DNA of 64,000 nucleotides from Melitaea cinxia (GCF_905220565.1 NC_059399.1:11026501-11090500), one strand, 5' to 3'. Shown: positions 20,960 to 33,054, counted from the first letter of the stretch. The notes: a model not told the origin generated them from the sequence alone. Program-made: numbers and translations.

Positions 20960-22117
20960 CTAGCTGTGCCCGCGGCTTCGCCCGCGTTGAAATTAGTGTG
21001 TCACAAAGTTTTCCCGGCAAACTTCCAGTGAAACTCTCATCAAAATCGGCTTAGCCGTTCCGTAAACCTTCCTCTTGCCAATGGTGGAGCCCTCTCTCCA
21101 ATGGTGAAACAGCATGAAAATCCGTTCAGTAGATTTTGAGCGAATCGATCACATACACTTTTGTGGAATTTGTTTTATAATACACCAACTGTTGCCCGCG
21201 ACTACATCCGCGTGGTTATGAAGTTATTATTGCATTACCATTAAGATGTTTAACGCAAATTATTTTTTTATTTCAGTCACTTGAAATGCTTATCAAACTG
21301 AGTAACTTTTTAAAAGGCACAATTTAGTGTAATTTAATAGTTATTTTTATAAATTCTCTCTATACACCACATTTTTAGTTTTATTTTCAGGCTGTATAAT
21401 ATGTTTCATACAAACTATCAACCCCAATTAAACCCCCTTAGCGGTGGAATATCATAAAATCCGTTCTTAGCGGACGTCTGCTAACTATAATCTACCTCCC
21501 TGCCAAATTTTATCTTTATCCAACCTCGATGGATAGACCATCCAGCGGTTTTTGAGTTCTCGTGATGAGTGAGTTAGTGACCTTTCTCTTTTATATATAT
21601 ATAGATTACGATGCATTATTTGGAAATTTCAAGTCTCTTACTTCAAAAACATAGGACTTTCATACAAACTTCCAACCCCAGTTTTATCCCCTTAGGGGTT
21701 GAGTTTCGTAAAATTTGTACTTAGCGGATGTCTACGCCCTATAAGGAACCTAGCTGCTAAATTTCAAGTTTGCAGGCGTTATATTTTCGGAAATTTCGTG
21801 ATGAATGAATCAATCTACCATCCCCCGTTTTAACCCCAAAAGGGAGTTGCTTTCAAAAGATACATTATTTAGACACCTTCTCATTATCAGAGCATATATT
21901 TTAAATTTCAAGTCTCTTACTTCAAAAGCACAGGACTTTCATACAAACTTGCAACCCCCGTTTTACCCCTTTAGGGGTCGAGTTTTGTAAAATCCGTTCT
22001 TAGCGGATGTCTAAGTTCTATAAGGAGCCTACCTACCAAATTTAAAGTTTGTAGGCGTTATAGTTTCGGAGATTTCGTGATGAGTGAGTGACCTTTCGCT
22101 TTTATATATATTATAGA
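20960..22117 (-). mobile_element. Compound Helitron-like element
   Basis: On the - strand it ends in CTAG followed by T (20960-20963), with a GC hairpin (CGCGG / CCGCG) about ten bases before the end, as expected for a Helitron 3' terminus. The 5' side starts with TC after an A and reads 'TCTATAATATATATAAAAGC...GGTCACTCACTCATCACGA' (22117). A second TC-type start lies at 21605 and a decayed 3' end at about 21185. Repeated blocks ('TTTTACCCCTTTAGGGG', 'GTTCTTAGCGGATGTCTA') at about 21440, 21680 and 21950 show tandem growth. No Rep/helicase ORF. Confidence 0.75.
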
Positions 22118-22490
22118 TTATAGATATTATAGATTATAGATTTGATAATAATTAAATTGTTACTATAATTATAGCTCATAAAAACTACGAAATCTAGAAT
22201 AAAGTAACTATGAATGTAGTGTAAATTAAATAAAACAGAATTTTGTTTAATTTCGTTTGACATGTACCATACTAATGTAGCACGTTAAGATACGTTTATT
22301 ATTCTTAGGCTATTTCGGCTCTGTGATCTTTGTAGGATCGTTAACTGTAATGATAGTACAAACGGTACTACGGAAAACTCAAGCTAAACAAATAAACACA
22401 TCCAAAACTTTTTTCAGATGCGATCAGATAATACCGAATTTTTACTTGTTTTCTTTTTCATATATAACTCTATAAATAAGTGGTCGAGTA
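22118..22490. other. AT-rich DNA, nothing recognised
   Basis: Begins with short 'attatagatt' repeats at the Helitron end; no gene or named repeat. Confidence 0.45.
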
Positions 22491-22722
22491 GTCTGATTTT
22501 TTTGGTATCGCAGGGTAACCCATTTACGGGTGATATCCAGGACGCCCGGGTGGGCAGTCCTAGGCCGTATGTCGGCTTTAGCACTTGGGGGTACACAACC
22601 GGCCAAACCCCTGCGGGAGCCTTCAGACGCTTTAATTGGAGGGGAGGATCTGAAGGCAACAGGATCCCTCCAGCGATAGGCTGGCCTCGGTGAAAATGCC
22701 ATACTTCTCCTCCATGGAGGAA
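22491..22722 (-). mobile_element. Short R1-type 3'-end unit (copy A)
   Basis: The - strand matches the 3' UTR of the R1-clade LINE from about 59891 to its poly(A) tail, and ends 'GTTACCCTGCGATACC' plus A7. The match begins at CCATGGAGGAGAAG, the same point where copy B at 48745 begins. Frames on both strands here (86 to 119 codons) overlap each other and are incidental. The outer junction is the palindrome TCCTCCATGGAGGA; no convincing target-site duplication was seen. Confidence 0.8.
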
Positions 22723-22779
22723 ATAGCTACATACTCGTTTTATTTTTGATAAATATACGTATATAAATGACACTTATAT

Positions 22780-22885
22780 AAATGAATACATATATAACAC
22801 CTATAAAACGAAAATCGGACCCATAACTATTGGAGCAGTAAGCAGGCTCACTATAAGCTGCACCAAACACGCAACGGGCTTAGTC
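22780..22885 (-). repeat. SINE-2 fragment (decayed)
   Basis: The - strand keeps the 'GTTTGGTGCAGCTTATAGTG...GCCTGCTTACTGCTCC' tRNA-like head. Box B is degenerate. Confidence 0.5.
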
Positions 22886-24360
22886 ATTATTATTCAGACT
22901 AAAAATATAATATAAACTTATAACAGCCAAGTCAAGTGTTCTTATGCGCCTCATGTGAAGAAAAATCTTAATCAGTGACCGTATAGATGCAGTCACAAAT
23001 CCAAGTGTACATGGAACAACGTACTAATTTGTCTGAATTCTTTTTGTGACTGGATGTATGATTAGGACAAAAATCTAAAATATTTTCGCAATCTAGAATA
23101 GCAGTATACTCACAAGTATACTGAAGAAATAATAATAATAATAAATACTTCACTTTCAACAACCCCAAGCAGTATGTAAACACTGTCATGACACCCACAC
23201 GAGGACCCATGGGTCCGGAAATACTGAAAACACAATCAAAGACGGCCAGACAATGTCACTTGTGTATTAATGGCCTACAGAAAATTTGTTTTATGTGGGA
23301 TTGAACCTGAAAGAACAAGAGCATTATCTATACATAAAACAAATATAAAATAATATTTAAATTTAAAATATCAGACGACGATATTGACGTTTACCGAGTA
23401 AACCATTTCTCATCTTTTCTATTTAACGTGAGCTTTTCTATTAATTTTAAATTTTATATAGACAAAAGTACACCCAATTATAAGTGAATAAATCAATATA
23501 AGAAAACAATACGGATTTTAATTTATTTTTTAATTATAAGAACAACCCCCTTAAATTTAACGGGAAAAAACTATAAAGGCAAAAATTATTTTTAATCTTA
23601 ATAGCTAAATTCGCAAAGTAACCATAAGTAACTTAAATTGCTTCTTTAAAAAAAAAAACTTTCCAAAAAAAAATATGTGTCAAAATCGTTCGGCGATCAA
23701 GGCATACAAAAAGTTATCATAGCAGTTTTTTCAATAAAATGATACTTTAAGTCAAATCAGTTTTCTTGTCTACACTTTCTTGGAAAAAAAATTTTGTAAG
23801 TATTCTTATTTAGTTTTCAATTTGGGACTCCTGAAAAAACAACAAGTAATAAGTCTCTGATAATACTTTTGAAATTACTTTTTAAGTTTTTATCATACCA
23901 AAGAAAATTACATATTCGTGTGTGTCGATTAACCCTTATTTTTAGAAATTACTTTTATCCTTAAAAAAAGAGTAAAATTTAGGTAATATTTCTTTATTAT
24001 CTTTGGTGTGGCTGTTAAAATAATTGGCAATTATCGTAACCTCATTCTTTATCTATCCTTACGGTCCAATTAATTTTTGAAAGTATACTACACTAGGGGT
24101 AGTTACATAATATCGCTACACTAAGTACTTAAATTAATTATTCAAAAATTACAATTTAAGACTGTCAGCGAAATCAGGTCTTGTCATTCAGAAATTTTGT
24201 TATGAAATGAAATTCTCGAGCAAAACTTGTAATAAACTTCTATTTATTCATTAATGTTATAAAATTTTCCGGGTGTTTATAAACAAAAGTTGTAGGAGTA
24301 GACTTAACTGGTCTACTGTATTGATATTATTATTATACGCATATTGGTATTTATATTATA
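22886..24360. other. AT-rich DNA, nothing recognised
   Basis: The 80-codon - strand frame at 22968-23210 shows no domain, signal peptide or splice support. The rest is AT-rich. Confidence 0.45.
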
Positions 24361-24544
24361 CTAGCTGACCTGGCGAACTTCGTATTGCCTTATTTTTTCT
24401 TCTTAAATATAATAATTACATATATGAAAATAAAATATAGCCTTTCAAGTTGTATTAAACTTCATACGTTGTGTAAATTTGATTGAAGTCGGTTAAGTAG
24501 TTTAGGAGGCAAACAACGTGAGGTGTAATTTAAATATATTAAGA
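24361..24544 (-). mobile_element. Compact Helitron-like element (184 bp)
   Basis: On the - strand it runs from TCTTAATATATTTAAATTAC (5' TC after A) to CGAAGTTCGCCAGGTCAG-CTAG followed by T. Insertion between A and T with no target duplication, TC start and CTRR end are the Helitron signatures. No ORF; non-autonomous. Confidence 0.7.
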
Positions 24545-25135
24545 TTTCAACTCCAAACATTACAAAGTATTTGAACTCTATACACTAATTCTGTGCCACA
24601 CGCAGAACAGAATAAAAAAAATTATAAATATATTATATAAAAAAATCGTAGAATCTATAATTTTACAATGAAACGAAATTATATAAATAATCTTATACAT
24701 ATTTCCCCACACTCATCGTTGACTCGTGTATGAAATATGGTGAATATTCTTCCAATTTGTATAATAAAATATTTTCTTCATTTGATACCCTGTTAATGGT
24801 ATTATTGATTTAACAAATATATTTATTCTTATAGTAGTAGTAAAAATACGTTCATTAAATGTTCTCTCTACCAGCAGAATACCAATCGAAAGTTATTCGA
24901 AGGCAATAAATGGACACTAGAAGAACGCCCACTGACGTAGTTTTGGAGAAAATTAATTACTCTGATCGAAGTCTTCGGACGCGATCAGATTACATTTCAA
25001 GAAAGGCATCAATAGCCTCATATATTTTCTAATTTAAGAAATGACGTCATCGAGTTTTATGTCCTTCTTTCAAATTTAATAATACCGCTGAAGCTCATCA
25101 TCATCATAATGATGAGCGTCAATCAATCATAGATA

Positions 25136-25560
25136 TATAATTGTGTAACGAAAAAAAAAATCGACTTCAATTATATCGACAAGTAATACAACGTAGGTAG
25201 ATGAAAAACTAGTCAAATAAATACGTGTTATCAAAGATTACTCAAAAAAGTTGTTAAGTATCAGATCTCAATGAAATTTAAATATGACCACATGATAAAC
25301 ATTAGTTTTCGATTTAATTAAAAATCATCAAAATCGGTACACACAGTAAAAAGTTATGTGGTATAATACAACATAGGTCGACGAAAAAATAGTCAAGTAA
25401 AAATGCATTATTAGAAATAGCTCAAATAGTAGTTGTTAGATCTCAAATAAATTTATATGGGACCAAATGACACGCACCACCTTTCGATTAAAAAAAATTA
25501 TAGAAATCGGTCGATCGATACAATCAATTGAAACCTCCTCCTTTTTTTAAGTTTTATTTT
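25136..25560 (-). mobile_element. AACCGACTTC-family element, copy
   Basis: - strand: degenerate start near 25560 ('AAAAAAAGGAGGAGGTTTC'), two internal modules, and the 3' end GAAGTCGATTTTTTTTTTCGTTACACAATTAT at 25138-25170. The terminal hairpin is damaged. Confidence 0.75.
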
Positions 25561-27240
25561 TCCATTTCCTAATTTTTCTTTTTACAAATGTGTTAAAAAC
25601 TAATATAATAAAGTTGCAATTTGATTAATATGTCAACTTGTAACCAATAAGTAAGGTGTAACAAATAAATAAGGTTACAGATAACAAAATATTTTGACCA
25701 TATAATCGTTTTATTAATTTTCATTTAATAAAGTTTAATAATGTAATTCTTTTAAAGATAGGTATCAATATTAGAGTATAACTTAGTACTTTCGCAACCT
25801 GCATTCATCGACTAATTATTATTATATATCAACTTATTATATAAATTGAGTTAAATAACTTGTAAAGATGTTACTGCTAATCATAGATTATATAAAACAA
25901 GGTTTTAAACTTTAGACATCACATTTTTGTACTGCACATTGGTGTAATTTTTTTCTCATCAGCAGAGACGATCTGTATCAGATGCTATCGGGATTCGGAT
26001 GACAACAACTTGAACCTACGGCTTTTTGCTCCTGCTTCGAGATACAACATTACAAACTACCACAATTGCAAAATACAATTATTTTATAAACATTAAAATA
26101 AAATGATTGTGATTTCAAATTATAGTGATTTACGAGTAGTAAAGCTAGAATGCATGCTACACGCGATTCTCTGACAATTGCAATGCAGAGGTCATGTCTA
26201 GACATCGCCGCAAATTGACTTGAAACTACGAGTAAGAGATTGAACGTGTCGCTTTTATCGCTGAACTCTATAAGCTATTGTTCAAAGAACTGTGTACATA
26301 ATCATTTAGTAGTAACTAAGTACGAGAGTATCGACCTATGTTGTTTATCTAATAGATATATTGTAATATAATTAACGTATAATTTTAAATCGTTGAACCA
26401 TGACTGACCCCACATTATACAGCCGGTCAAGAATCAATCACGGTTCGATTTAGTTAAACTATTTTCAATATTAATATACAAGTACATTCACCTGGTACAA
26501 ATAAAATTTGCTACTCCTTTTTTTAGTAAAGACCCATTGAATTGTTCTTATACAATAATCGTACAAGTATATCCCTCTCGGTTTCGTACTAAAAAATTAT
26601 TTCCGGAAAATAGCACGGTGGCGACATAATTTTTTTATTCAATACCGATTGCAGTTTATTTCCTATCTGTCTTTCTAGTCCTGCGAAATCGTGAATGGAA
26701 TAAAATCGAAGCGGAAATTGACAAGATCTTTTAAATTCAAAATTAATAATTTTAAAATTAGAAATATATTTCCACAGTGAGATACCGTTGTCTGAATCGA
26801 CACTTGTTATAAGCGGTAAGTAAAGTAGCCGTGATATTAAAGAGGATTAGCGTGTCTTTTTTACACATTTATTCTAGCTAATTAATTTTTGTGAGATAAA
26901 CAGCGTCACTCTATCACTATAGGGAAATAGGATATTGCTTGTGTAGCTTATATCCTATATGTATATCCTATATATAGCTATTTAACTTCGTACTATTTCT
27001 CAAACCGGTTAATAATTTACTCCCAAAATACAACTAAAATAGGTCCCGATAAAATCGATACAATTTATTTTTAGAAATTAACGTCCTTTCACGTTAGCTG
27101 TTTAAAGAATCTGAATATATCGCGTGACATCAACGTGAAAGAAAATTTATTGCAAGTAGTAAAAAAAACAGTCGAATTATAGCACACTGTGCTTTACAAA
27201 TTACATCCGTAAGAAGTTTATTTTACCTGATATTTATTTT
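25561..27240. other. AT-rich DNA, nothing recognised
   Basis: A less AT-rich patch at 26150-26300 has no splice-flanked open frame. No repeat named. Confidence 0.45.
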
Positions 27241-27334
27241 AAATGTCTGACCTATTTTTATATTTATACAGGAGTTTGGTTTTCGTTTTAATTTTTTTAC
27301 ACACTCCATATATTTTTGTAGAATGTGCGTATAT

Positions 27335-27457
27335 ATGGATGTATGTGTATGTGTGTGTTTGTATGTATGTGTGTGTTTGTATGTATGTGTGTGTTTGTAT
27401 GTATGTGTGTGTTTGTATTTATATGTGTGTGTGTTTGTATGTATATGAGTGTGTGTG

Positions 27458-27497
<40 letters not shown>

Positions 27498-27512
27498 TGT
27501 GTTTGGATGGAT
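27335..27512. repeat. GT-rich minisatellite and (GT)n
   Basis: Four near-copies of the 18-base unit 'gtatgtatgtgtgtgttt' are followed by diverged units and a 30-base GT run. The Cys/Val frames across it are artefacts. Confidence 0.9.
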
Positions 27513-28003
27513 ATGTCTATATAAAAGAACTTAATCTCTCTAGTTACAAGCATCTGAATTTTAGTCAGAATTTAACTAGTCTCTTGAAGCTATAAGATAA
27601 TATATAAATATGCCAAACTTTTAAATGTTTGATACCTGATGAGGTAAAATATTTGAAGGAAACGGGAAATTAGGGTTCTATATAAAGTAATAAAAGCTAA
27701 AAGTATAACTTAGTTATTTTAAAATCGTAATAAAGTAATTTCTGCACATTTTTTTTAATATTAACTGCAGTTGAGTGTAGAGATACACTCAACAATCTTA
27801 ACAAACGCCAAATCAAGAATTAAAAAGTATAGAATTTTGGTCTGAGTTAAAATGTATACATTATATATGCATGTTTTGTAAGTTTTTTGTGATCATACAT
27901 GATATAGAAGTGTTTCTATTACTGGTCTTAATTCAATAGTGACAATAGATTTTTTTCCAGCTGGACAACAGTTACATAAAATAACTAAGTAAAGCAACTA
28001 TAT
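27513..28003. other. AT-rich DNA, nothing recognised
   Basis: A small inverted pair 'gttgagtgtagagatacactcaac' (27770-27793) forms a perfect 12-bp palindrome-like hairpin; otherwise featureless. Confidence 0.45.
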
Positions 28004-28596
28004 TTTAACCGACTTCCAAAAAAGGAGGCTGTTCTCAATTCAATTGAATTTTTTTTATGTATGTTACCTCAGAACTTTAGACTGGGTGGACGGATTTCGA
28101 TGATTTTTTTTTCAATCGAAAGGTGTTGCTTGTCTTGTCGTCCCATTTAATTTTAATTGAGATCTAACAAATACTTTTTGAGCTATATCTAATAACGCGT
28201 ATTCACTTCACTACTTTTTCATCGACATACATTGTATTACACCGTATTACTTTCCACCAGGTATACCGATTTTGATGATTCTTGTTTAAAAGTAAAATTT
28301 GATCGAGATCTGATATATCGAGACTACTGTTCGAGCAATCGGAGTTACATGCCTTTGTTGCCATTCTGCAGCACACATATACTGTATTTGAGTGTGATAT
28401 AATTAATGCTATTAAGATATTTTATTTGTTACTTTTATTTTTATTTTTACTCTTTTAATTGTGTATGTGAAATGTGCCATTGTATATAAAGTTTTTATCT
28501 ATCTATCTATCTTTGACTATACGTATTTACTTGACTTGTCGATGTAATTGAAGTCGTTTTTTTTTTTTCGCTTGCGAGCAAACACAATTATTTCTA
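28004..28596 (+). mobile_element. AACCGACTTC-family element interrupted by a LINE/SINE tail
   Basis: Starts TTTAACCGACTTCCAAAAAAG and ends GAAGTCG-T(n)-CGCTTGCGAGCAAAC. The internal module is split at about 28345-28511 by foreign sequence ending in 'AAAGTTTTTATC' plus (TATC)n, a typical retroposon tail. The module resumes with 'TTTGACTATACGTATTTACTTG'. Confidence 0.75.
28345..28511 (+). mobile_element. Retroposon 3' tail nested in the AACCGACTTC element
   Basis: A stretch absent from other copies of the host element, ending in 'gtgccattgtatataaagtt' and a (TATC)n tail at 28493-28511. It is the 3' end of a 5'-truncated LINE or a SINE. The left boundary is approximate and no target duplication was resolved. 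Confidence 0.5.
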
Positions 28597-29064
28597 TCGA
28601 TAATGCTATTACAAATATAATCTTTTTTTTTCTAATACTATATGACAGCTATATACGAAATAAATCGAAGAAGATGTATTTTTGATGTTATTTCTCAGTG
28701 GTTAATAATAGCCTTTTTCATTGCATTGTATAGAAATCCTTAAATCGGGAATATCACAATGGATTCGTTTCGTTGATTGCATGACCCGATTTCATTGTAT
28801 GCTGTCGTTTCTGTACGTCAATGGCTTTTGTATCATTCTGGACCATCAATTTTACAATACTCATGTCATGATTTGAATTTGAATGATTATAAGCTATGAC
28901 GAATGAGTGTTTGGTTGTAAGGCGTCATGCTTTCCTTTTAACATAATTACCATGTATTATGGAAAACAACAACGGATTTTCTTTTTCTTTATACCAAGAG
29001 CGCTTGTCTTTATTTGTCCCATCAGTTAAAACATAGCTATTGTTACTCCTGATAGGAAATGTAT
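28597..29064. other. AT-rich DNA, nothing recognised
   Basis: No coding frame or named repeat. Confidence 0.4.
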
Positions 29065-29168
29065 CCGTTAACCCGCAGTAGATGATGGATTAAGTTTCAA
29101 ACCTTCTCCTAGATGGCATACAAAAGAGACCTGTGCCCAATATCGGAATGACATAGGCTGAATCAGTA
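29065..29168 (+). repeat. SINE-1 3' fragment
   Basis: Carries the SINE-1 tail order: 'TTAACCCGCAGTAGATGATG', 'GGATTAAGTTTCAAACCTTC', 'CAAAAGAGACCTGTGCCCA', 'GACATAGGCTGAATCAG'. Diverged. Confidence 0.6.
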
Positions 29169-30130
29169 AACTATTTCTGTTACGAATATATTTTAGTACA
29201 AATTACTCATTAATACAAAGTAAAGATAAAACTAAGGCCATTAACCTAGTTAATGCAAAGCTTGGCATAACGGTTATCGAGCGGAGCTTTTATCTTACAA
29301 ACTATCTCAAAGATTATACAATTGGATTACCAGCTTACCTTACATTATGGTGTTAGGTGAAACTAAAGAAGCTTTGTAGATCGGTCGACCTTTTTTCATA
29401 ACATTGTTAACATTTATTTGGATATAAACGACTAGTTTCAAACGACTACTATTTGTTATTTCATGTAAAAATAATTATACGGCCCTCCTCAAAACCCACT
29501 CTCATCTCATTTTCGAACCCACAATCTTAAAATCAGCTTCCTTTCTTTGAGTCCGTACGACGACACGAGTTATTTATTATCATTGTCATGTTTATCAATA
29601 GACGTTTTAGATCATTTACGCTACCAGAAAAATTTTAATCCTCTAACAAATTGTTGGTTGACATACAATAGAAACAAAAAAGGACAATAATTAATGTATT
29701 ACTTAAATGTTTATGTTGTTAAAAGCGAGGTACATCTTGGTACAGGATATGGAAGAACTTTTATAACATTATTGATAAGACACTTTATCGATTCGCATAA
29801 TCAGGTTACAAAATTTATGTCCGTGTACCGTAGTGTAGTGTCAACACAGAACAGTGCCAAAGAAATGCTTCAATCCACTAAAACGTACTGTGGCATACGA
29901 TAGACGCTTTGAATTGGCGATGAAATCATTTGATGATTCCGTGACAATTCATGTGAATATTACTCAAATAATGACACTGCAGTGAATAACTTGAATTGTG
30001 AACCGTGATTTGCCTTTTCCTTCAATGGTCATTCAAATCTAACTATCCATCCACACATTTTTAACTGTACACAGCACTCATCAGTCGTTATAGACATTTC
30101 TAGAAATCGGACGATATTGCCAAGGTGAGG
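29169..30130. other. AT-rich DNA, nothing recognised
   Basis: The + strand 69-codon frame at 29694-29903 (MYYLNVYVVKSEVHLG...) has average composition and no domain or splice support; coding status unknown and doubtful. Confidence 0.4.
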
Positions 30131-30345
30131 TTTTTTTTTCTTTTACGAGCAAACACAATTATGTAATACGAGTTTTATTGAAGTAAAACATCTTTATGCA
30201 TGCTTGACTTGAGAAGTAAGCTGGTGAATGTGTGACGAGAGCGTTGCGAAAAGTGTGATCGGGCGAGGTGAATGAAAGTTGAGAGGGAGATATAAGTTAG
30301 ATGGAGCTAAAAAAGTTTTCCTTTAGTCGTGTGGTCTAAGCCACA
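30131..30345 (+). repeat. AACCGACTTC 3'-end remnant plus adjoining repeat
   Basis: 'ACGAGCAAACACAATTATG' at 30142-30160 is the 3' end of the AACCGACTTC family. The next 190 bases ('gtaagctggtgaatgtgtgac', 'gatcgggcgaggtgaatg', 'gtcgtgtggtctaagccac') are GC-richer than their surroundings and look like a separate interspersed repeat that I cannot name. Confidence 0.45.
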
Positions 30346-31384
30346 CTAATTTTTTAATTGTCTCCGCATTCGTAGTTTACTTACGCTGTTATTTCAAATT
30401 ACAACAACTTTTGATAAAGTAAATCGATTTAATGTAATGATTTAATAATATGTAAATGTTACTAAAGACTGTTTCATGATTTTTCCCGAAAAATTTTATA
30501 GGTAGTTCCTGATAGTTTATTACACAAAAGGCTAAAACATTCATACACGTGAAATTATTTCAAATAGTAATATTTCCAAAACTATTTAGATATTATTATT
30601 TTTTTTCATATATTTAAGACCCTCTCGTGTGTGTGGTGTGTCTTTCTCAATGTGGGTAGTAAATAAATCTCTAACAATCCTTGTAAATATAGCCATTTAC
30701 AGCAACTTACGTGGACATTTCATAGTTCTCACTGTTAAACATAATTATCATCAAAAAAGCTAACCTAATTTAATAAGAATATCGGTAAAGTTATAAAGAT
30801 GCTAACACATAGAAACAGAAACTCAACACAATATCACCACACTGAAGTCACCACGTCTTCAAATTGAAAAATTTACGTAATACTTCGATACAATAGACAT
30901 CAATCTATCATAAATTCAAAATCCTAATAAATATGTATAAAGTAATTCATGCAATAACATGGTTTGAACTCAGCTTGTGGTCTGCGCAAGTTTGTTATGT
31001 CTGAGAAAATATCATGGACAAAGGTGAAACAATACCTATTAGCATTTATATTAACCCTTAAGAAAACAGGTTTGTGGGAATAAAAGTAAATTACATTAAA
31101 GCGACATCGTCCTTAAATGTAGCACAATTTACGGCAAAGTAAATATATAAGTACGAATATTGTATAAATTAGCTGCGTTATGTGGTTTTACCCACGTATT
31201 TTTCAATATTTTAATAATTTTGAAATAATATTCGCGTATGTAATATTATAGGATGTGATGTAAAGGTTTGTGGGATGATAGTACGTTTGATACTCTTTCG
31301 AACTAGGGATCCTATTTTCAGTGAAACTGTTATAATATATGAGAGATTTTCATGATATTCATTGATATAACATAACACGTTGAT
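30346..31384. other. AT-rich DNA, nothing recognised
   Basis: No coding frame or named repeat. Confidence 0.4.
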
Positions 31385-31495
31385 GATTATGATTCAGCCT
31401 GTAACATCCCACTGCTGGGCATAGACCTCTTTCTCCATGTAAGAGAAGGGTCGGAGCTTAAACCACCACGCTGCTCCACTGCGAGTTGGAGAAAA
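31385..31495 (-). repeat. SINE-1 3' fragment
   Basis: On the - strand: 'AACTCGCAGTGGAGCAGCG', 'TGGTTTAAGCTCCGACCC', 'TCTCTTACATGGAGAAAGAG', 'GCCCAGCAGTGGGATGTTAC', 'AGGCTGAATCATAATCATC'. The tail matches the RTE-like end of the full SINE-1. Confidence 0.7.
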
Positions 31496-31930
31496 AACTA
31501 CCTTAAGTAACGATCGCTGTGAGATATCTACGATAGCCAGAACTTTATCAGAGCAGTTGTTATAGAATAGAATATAGAAAGTTATAGAAAAATTAAATTT
31601 TATTGCTCAAAAAACAAAGTATTCAGTTTATATTTTAAGTAATTGTTTTCTTAGTTGAGGTTTTGTGGACTTTAAATCGCAAAAATTTACCACACCACTT
31701 TAAACCTTAAAACACTTTTCTCCTGCAATAAAAGTGAACCTGCAATTAAAATATTAACTCAGGTTTTCATGTTTAATATTATATAGCATTATTTATTATT
31801 AATCCCGCCAGGCAGCTATGCGAGAATTGCAACTTTTAATTAACGTAAAATATTAGTACTCGCTTTATCACGGACACGTTTAATGTTAACGAATACTACT
31901 AAGCTAGTATAAACTTTAAAAAAAAATATT
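31496..31930. other. AT-rich DNA, nothing recognised
   Basis: No coding frame or named repeat. Confidence 0.4.
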
Positions 31931-32215
31931 TTTTTTATACGACTAGGTCAGCAAACAAGCGTACGGCCCATCTGATGGTACATAGTTACCGTATTCTATA
32001 GACGCCTGCAACAGCAGAAGCATCGCAAGCGAGTCGCCGCCTCTACCTCTGACCCTCCCCAGGCTTTGGCCACCTTACTCGCCACAGGAACACAACACTA
32101 CTTAAGAACAATATTATTTGGCTGTGATCTGTAGGGTTCAGGCACATCGCCAGGTGGGCAGCTCCAGCTCCAGATTTTAAAGAGGATATTTCCTGCTATA
32201 CCCTACCTCAACAGA
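31931..32215 (-). repeat. Interspersed repeat family C, copy 3
   Basis: - strand copy: 'GGAAATATCCTCTTTAAAATC' through 'TGCGATGCTTCTGCTGTTGC', 'AGGCGTCTATAGAATACGG' and 'CGTACGCTTGTTTGCTGACC'. Same block order as 6483-6750. Confidence 0.7.
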
Positions 32216-32494
32216 TTTTATTCTTTTAAGGATATTGAATGTGTTTTGAGTTTTTCTAATCCTGCAAATAATGTCATAAAAATTACATTCACGAAATGAA
32301 AGTAAAATAAATTAAATTTGTTCCTATTCATTTATTATGATTGAAATATGGACTTTGATTGCAATAATAATAAATAGTTCTAACGAAATACGGTCTTCCA
32401 AACCCGTGGTTTCAACTATTAACAGTAAAATAGTAAGTACTTAAAACGTAGAAAATAAACTTGTTAGAAAATAAAATTCACTTCATTAGACGGC

Positions 32495-32920
32495 TCAGAA
32501 ATATGCCGCGGCGAGGGCTCCATAAATTTTTATTAACGTAACCACTTTTATTAAAACGTTATAAATCAAATGTAACATAATATGCACCGAAATATTTAGG
32601 AAAATAGCAGTAACCGCGGTCTTACCCGTTTTAAAATTTACTTTTGTTTCAAATGTGGATGATAAGATGTACAAGCTACAAATACCTACGTAAGGCCCGA
32701 TTATGTCCGAGTATGTATTTATAGCTGTACCAGCAAAATATGAAAGTGTAATAATTTTAAAAACTCTACATAATGTTAAAAACTCTACATAATGCCAAAA
32801 AATTACTACTAGTACTTCAGCGAAGCGACTCTCCATGGGCCACTTTTCACCCCCGCGAGAAACGAGACGTGATGGGTAGCGAAACACATCGCCGCCATTT
32901 TCCCACGAAATAGCAAGCAT
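32495..32920 (-). CDS. 141-codon ORF of unknown status
   Basis: A clean frame from ATG: the first 40 residues (MLAISWENGGDVFRYPSRLV...) come from GC-balanced DNA, the remainder is hydrophobic and Ile/Val/Leu-rich with no recognised domain. A 19-nt unit ('aaaactctacataatgtt' type) is duplicated at 32761-32795, which gives the repeated VEFLTLCRVF-like text and suggests a repeat rather than a gene. The position directly before RTE 3' ends points the same way. No splice-site pattern was seen. I do not recognise the protein; it may be a chance frame within a transposon. Confidence 0.25.
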   Translation of the reverse strand: MLAISWENGGDVFRYPSRLVSRGGEKWPMESRFAEVLVVIFWHYVEFLTLCRVFKIITLSYFAGTAINTYSDIIGPYVGICSLYILSSTFETKVNFKTGKTAVTAIFLNISVHIMLHLIYNVLIKVVTLIKIYGALAAAYF

Positions 32921-32924
32921 TAGA

Positions 32925-33054
32925 TTATTTGAGCATGTATGAAGGGAATAATGAAAGTGGACGAAGCGAAAGAAGTATGCAAGTGGAAAAAAGTGGTCTC
33001 TGCCTACCCCTACGGGAAAGAGACGTGATTATATATATGTATGTATGTAGTACT
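32925..33054 (+). repeat. RTE-type 3' end with (TGTA)n tail
   Basis: 'GTATGAAGGGAATAATGAAAG', 'GTGGACGAAGCGAAAGAAG', 'GGTCTCTGCCTACCCCTACG', 'GGAAAGAGACGTGATTATAT' and a (TGTA)n tail. The same sequence occurs on the - strand at 60703-60890. I associate it with RTE LINE 3' ends in Lepidoptera. Confidence 0.65.

Noticed and set aside
27243..27534. Cys/Val-rich open frames resembling a secreted peptide
   Set aside because: They are produced by a GT-rich minisatellite in two frames.
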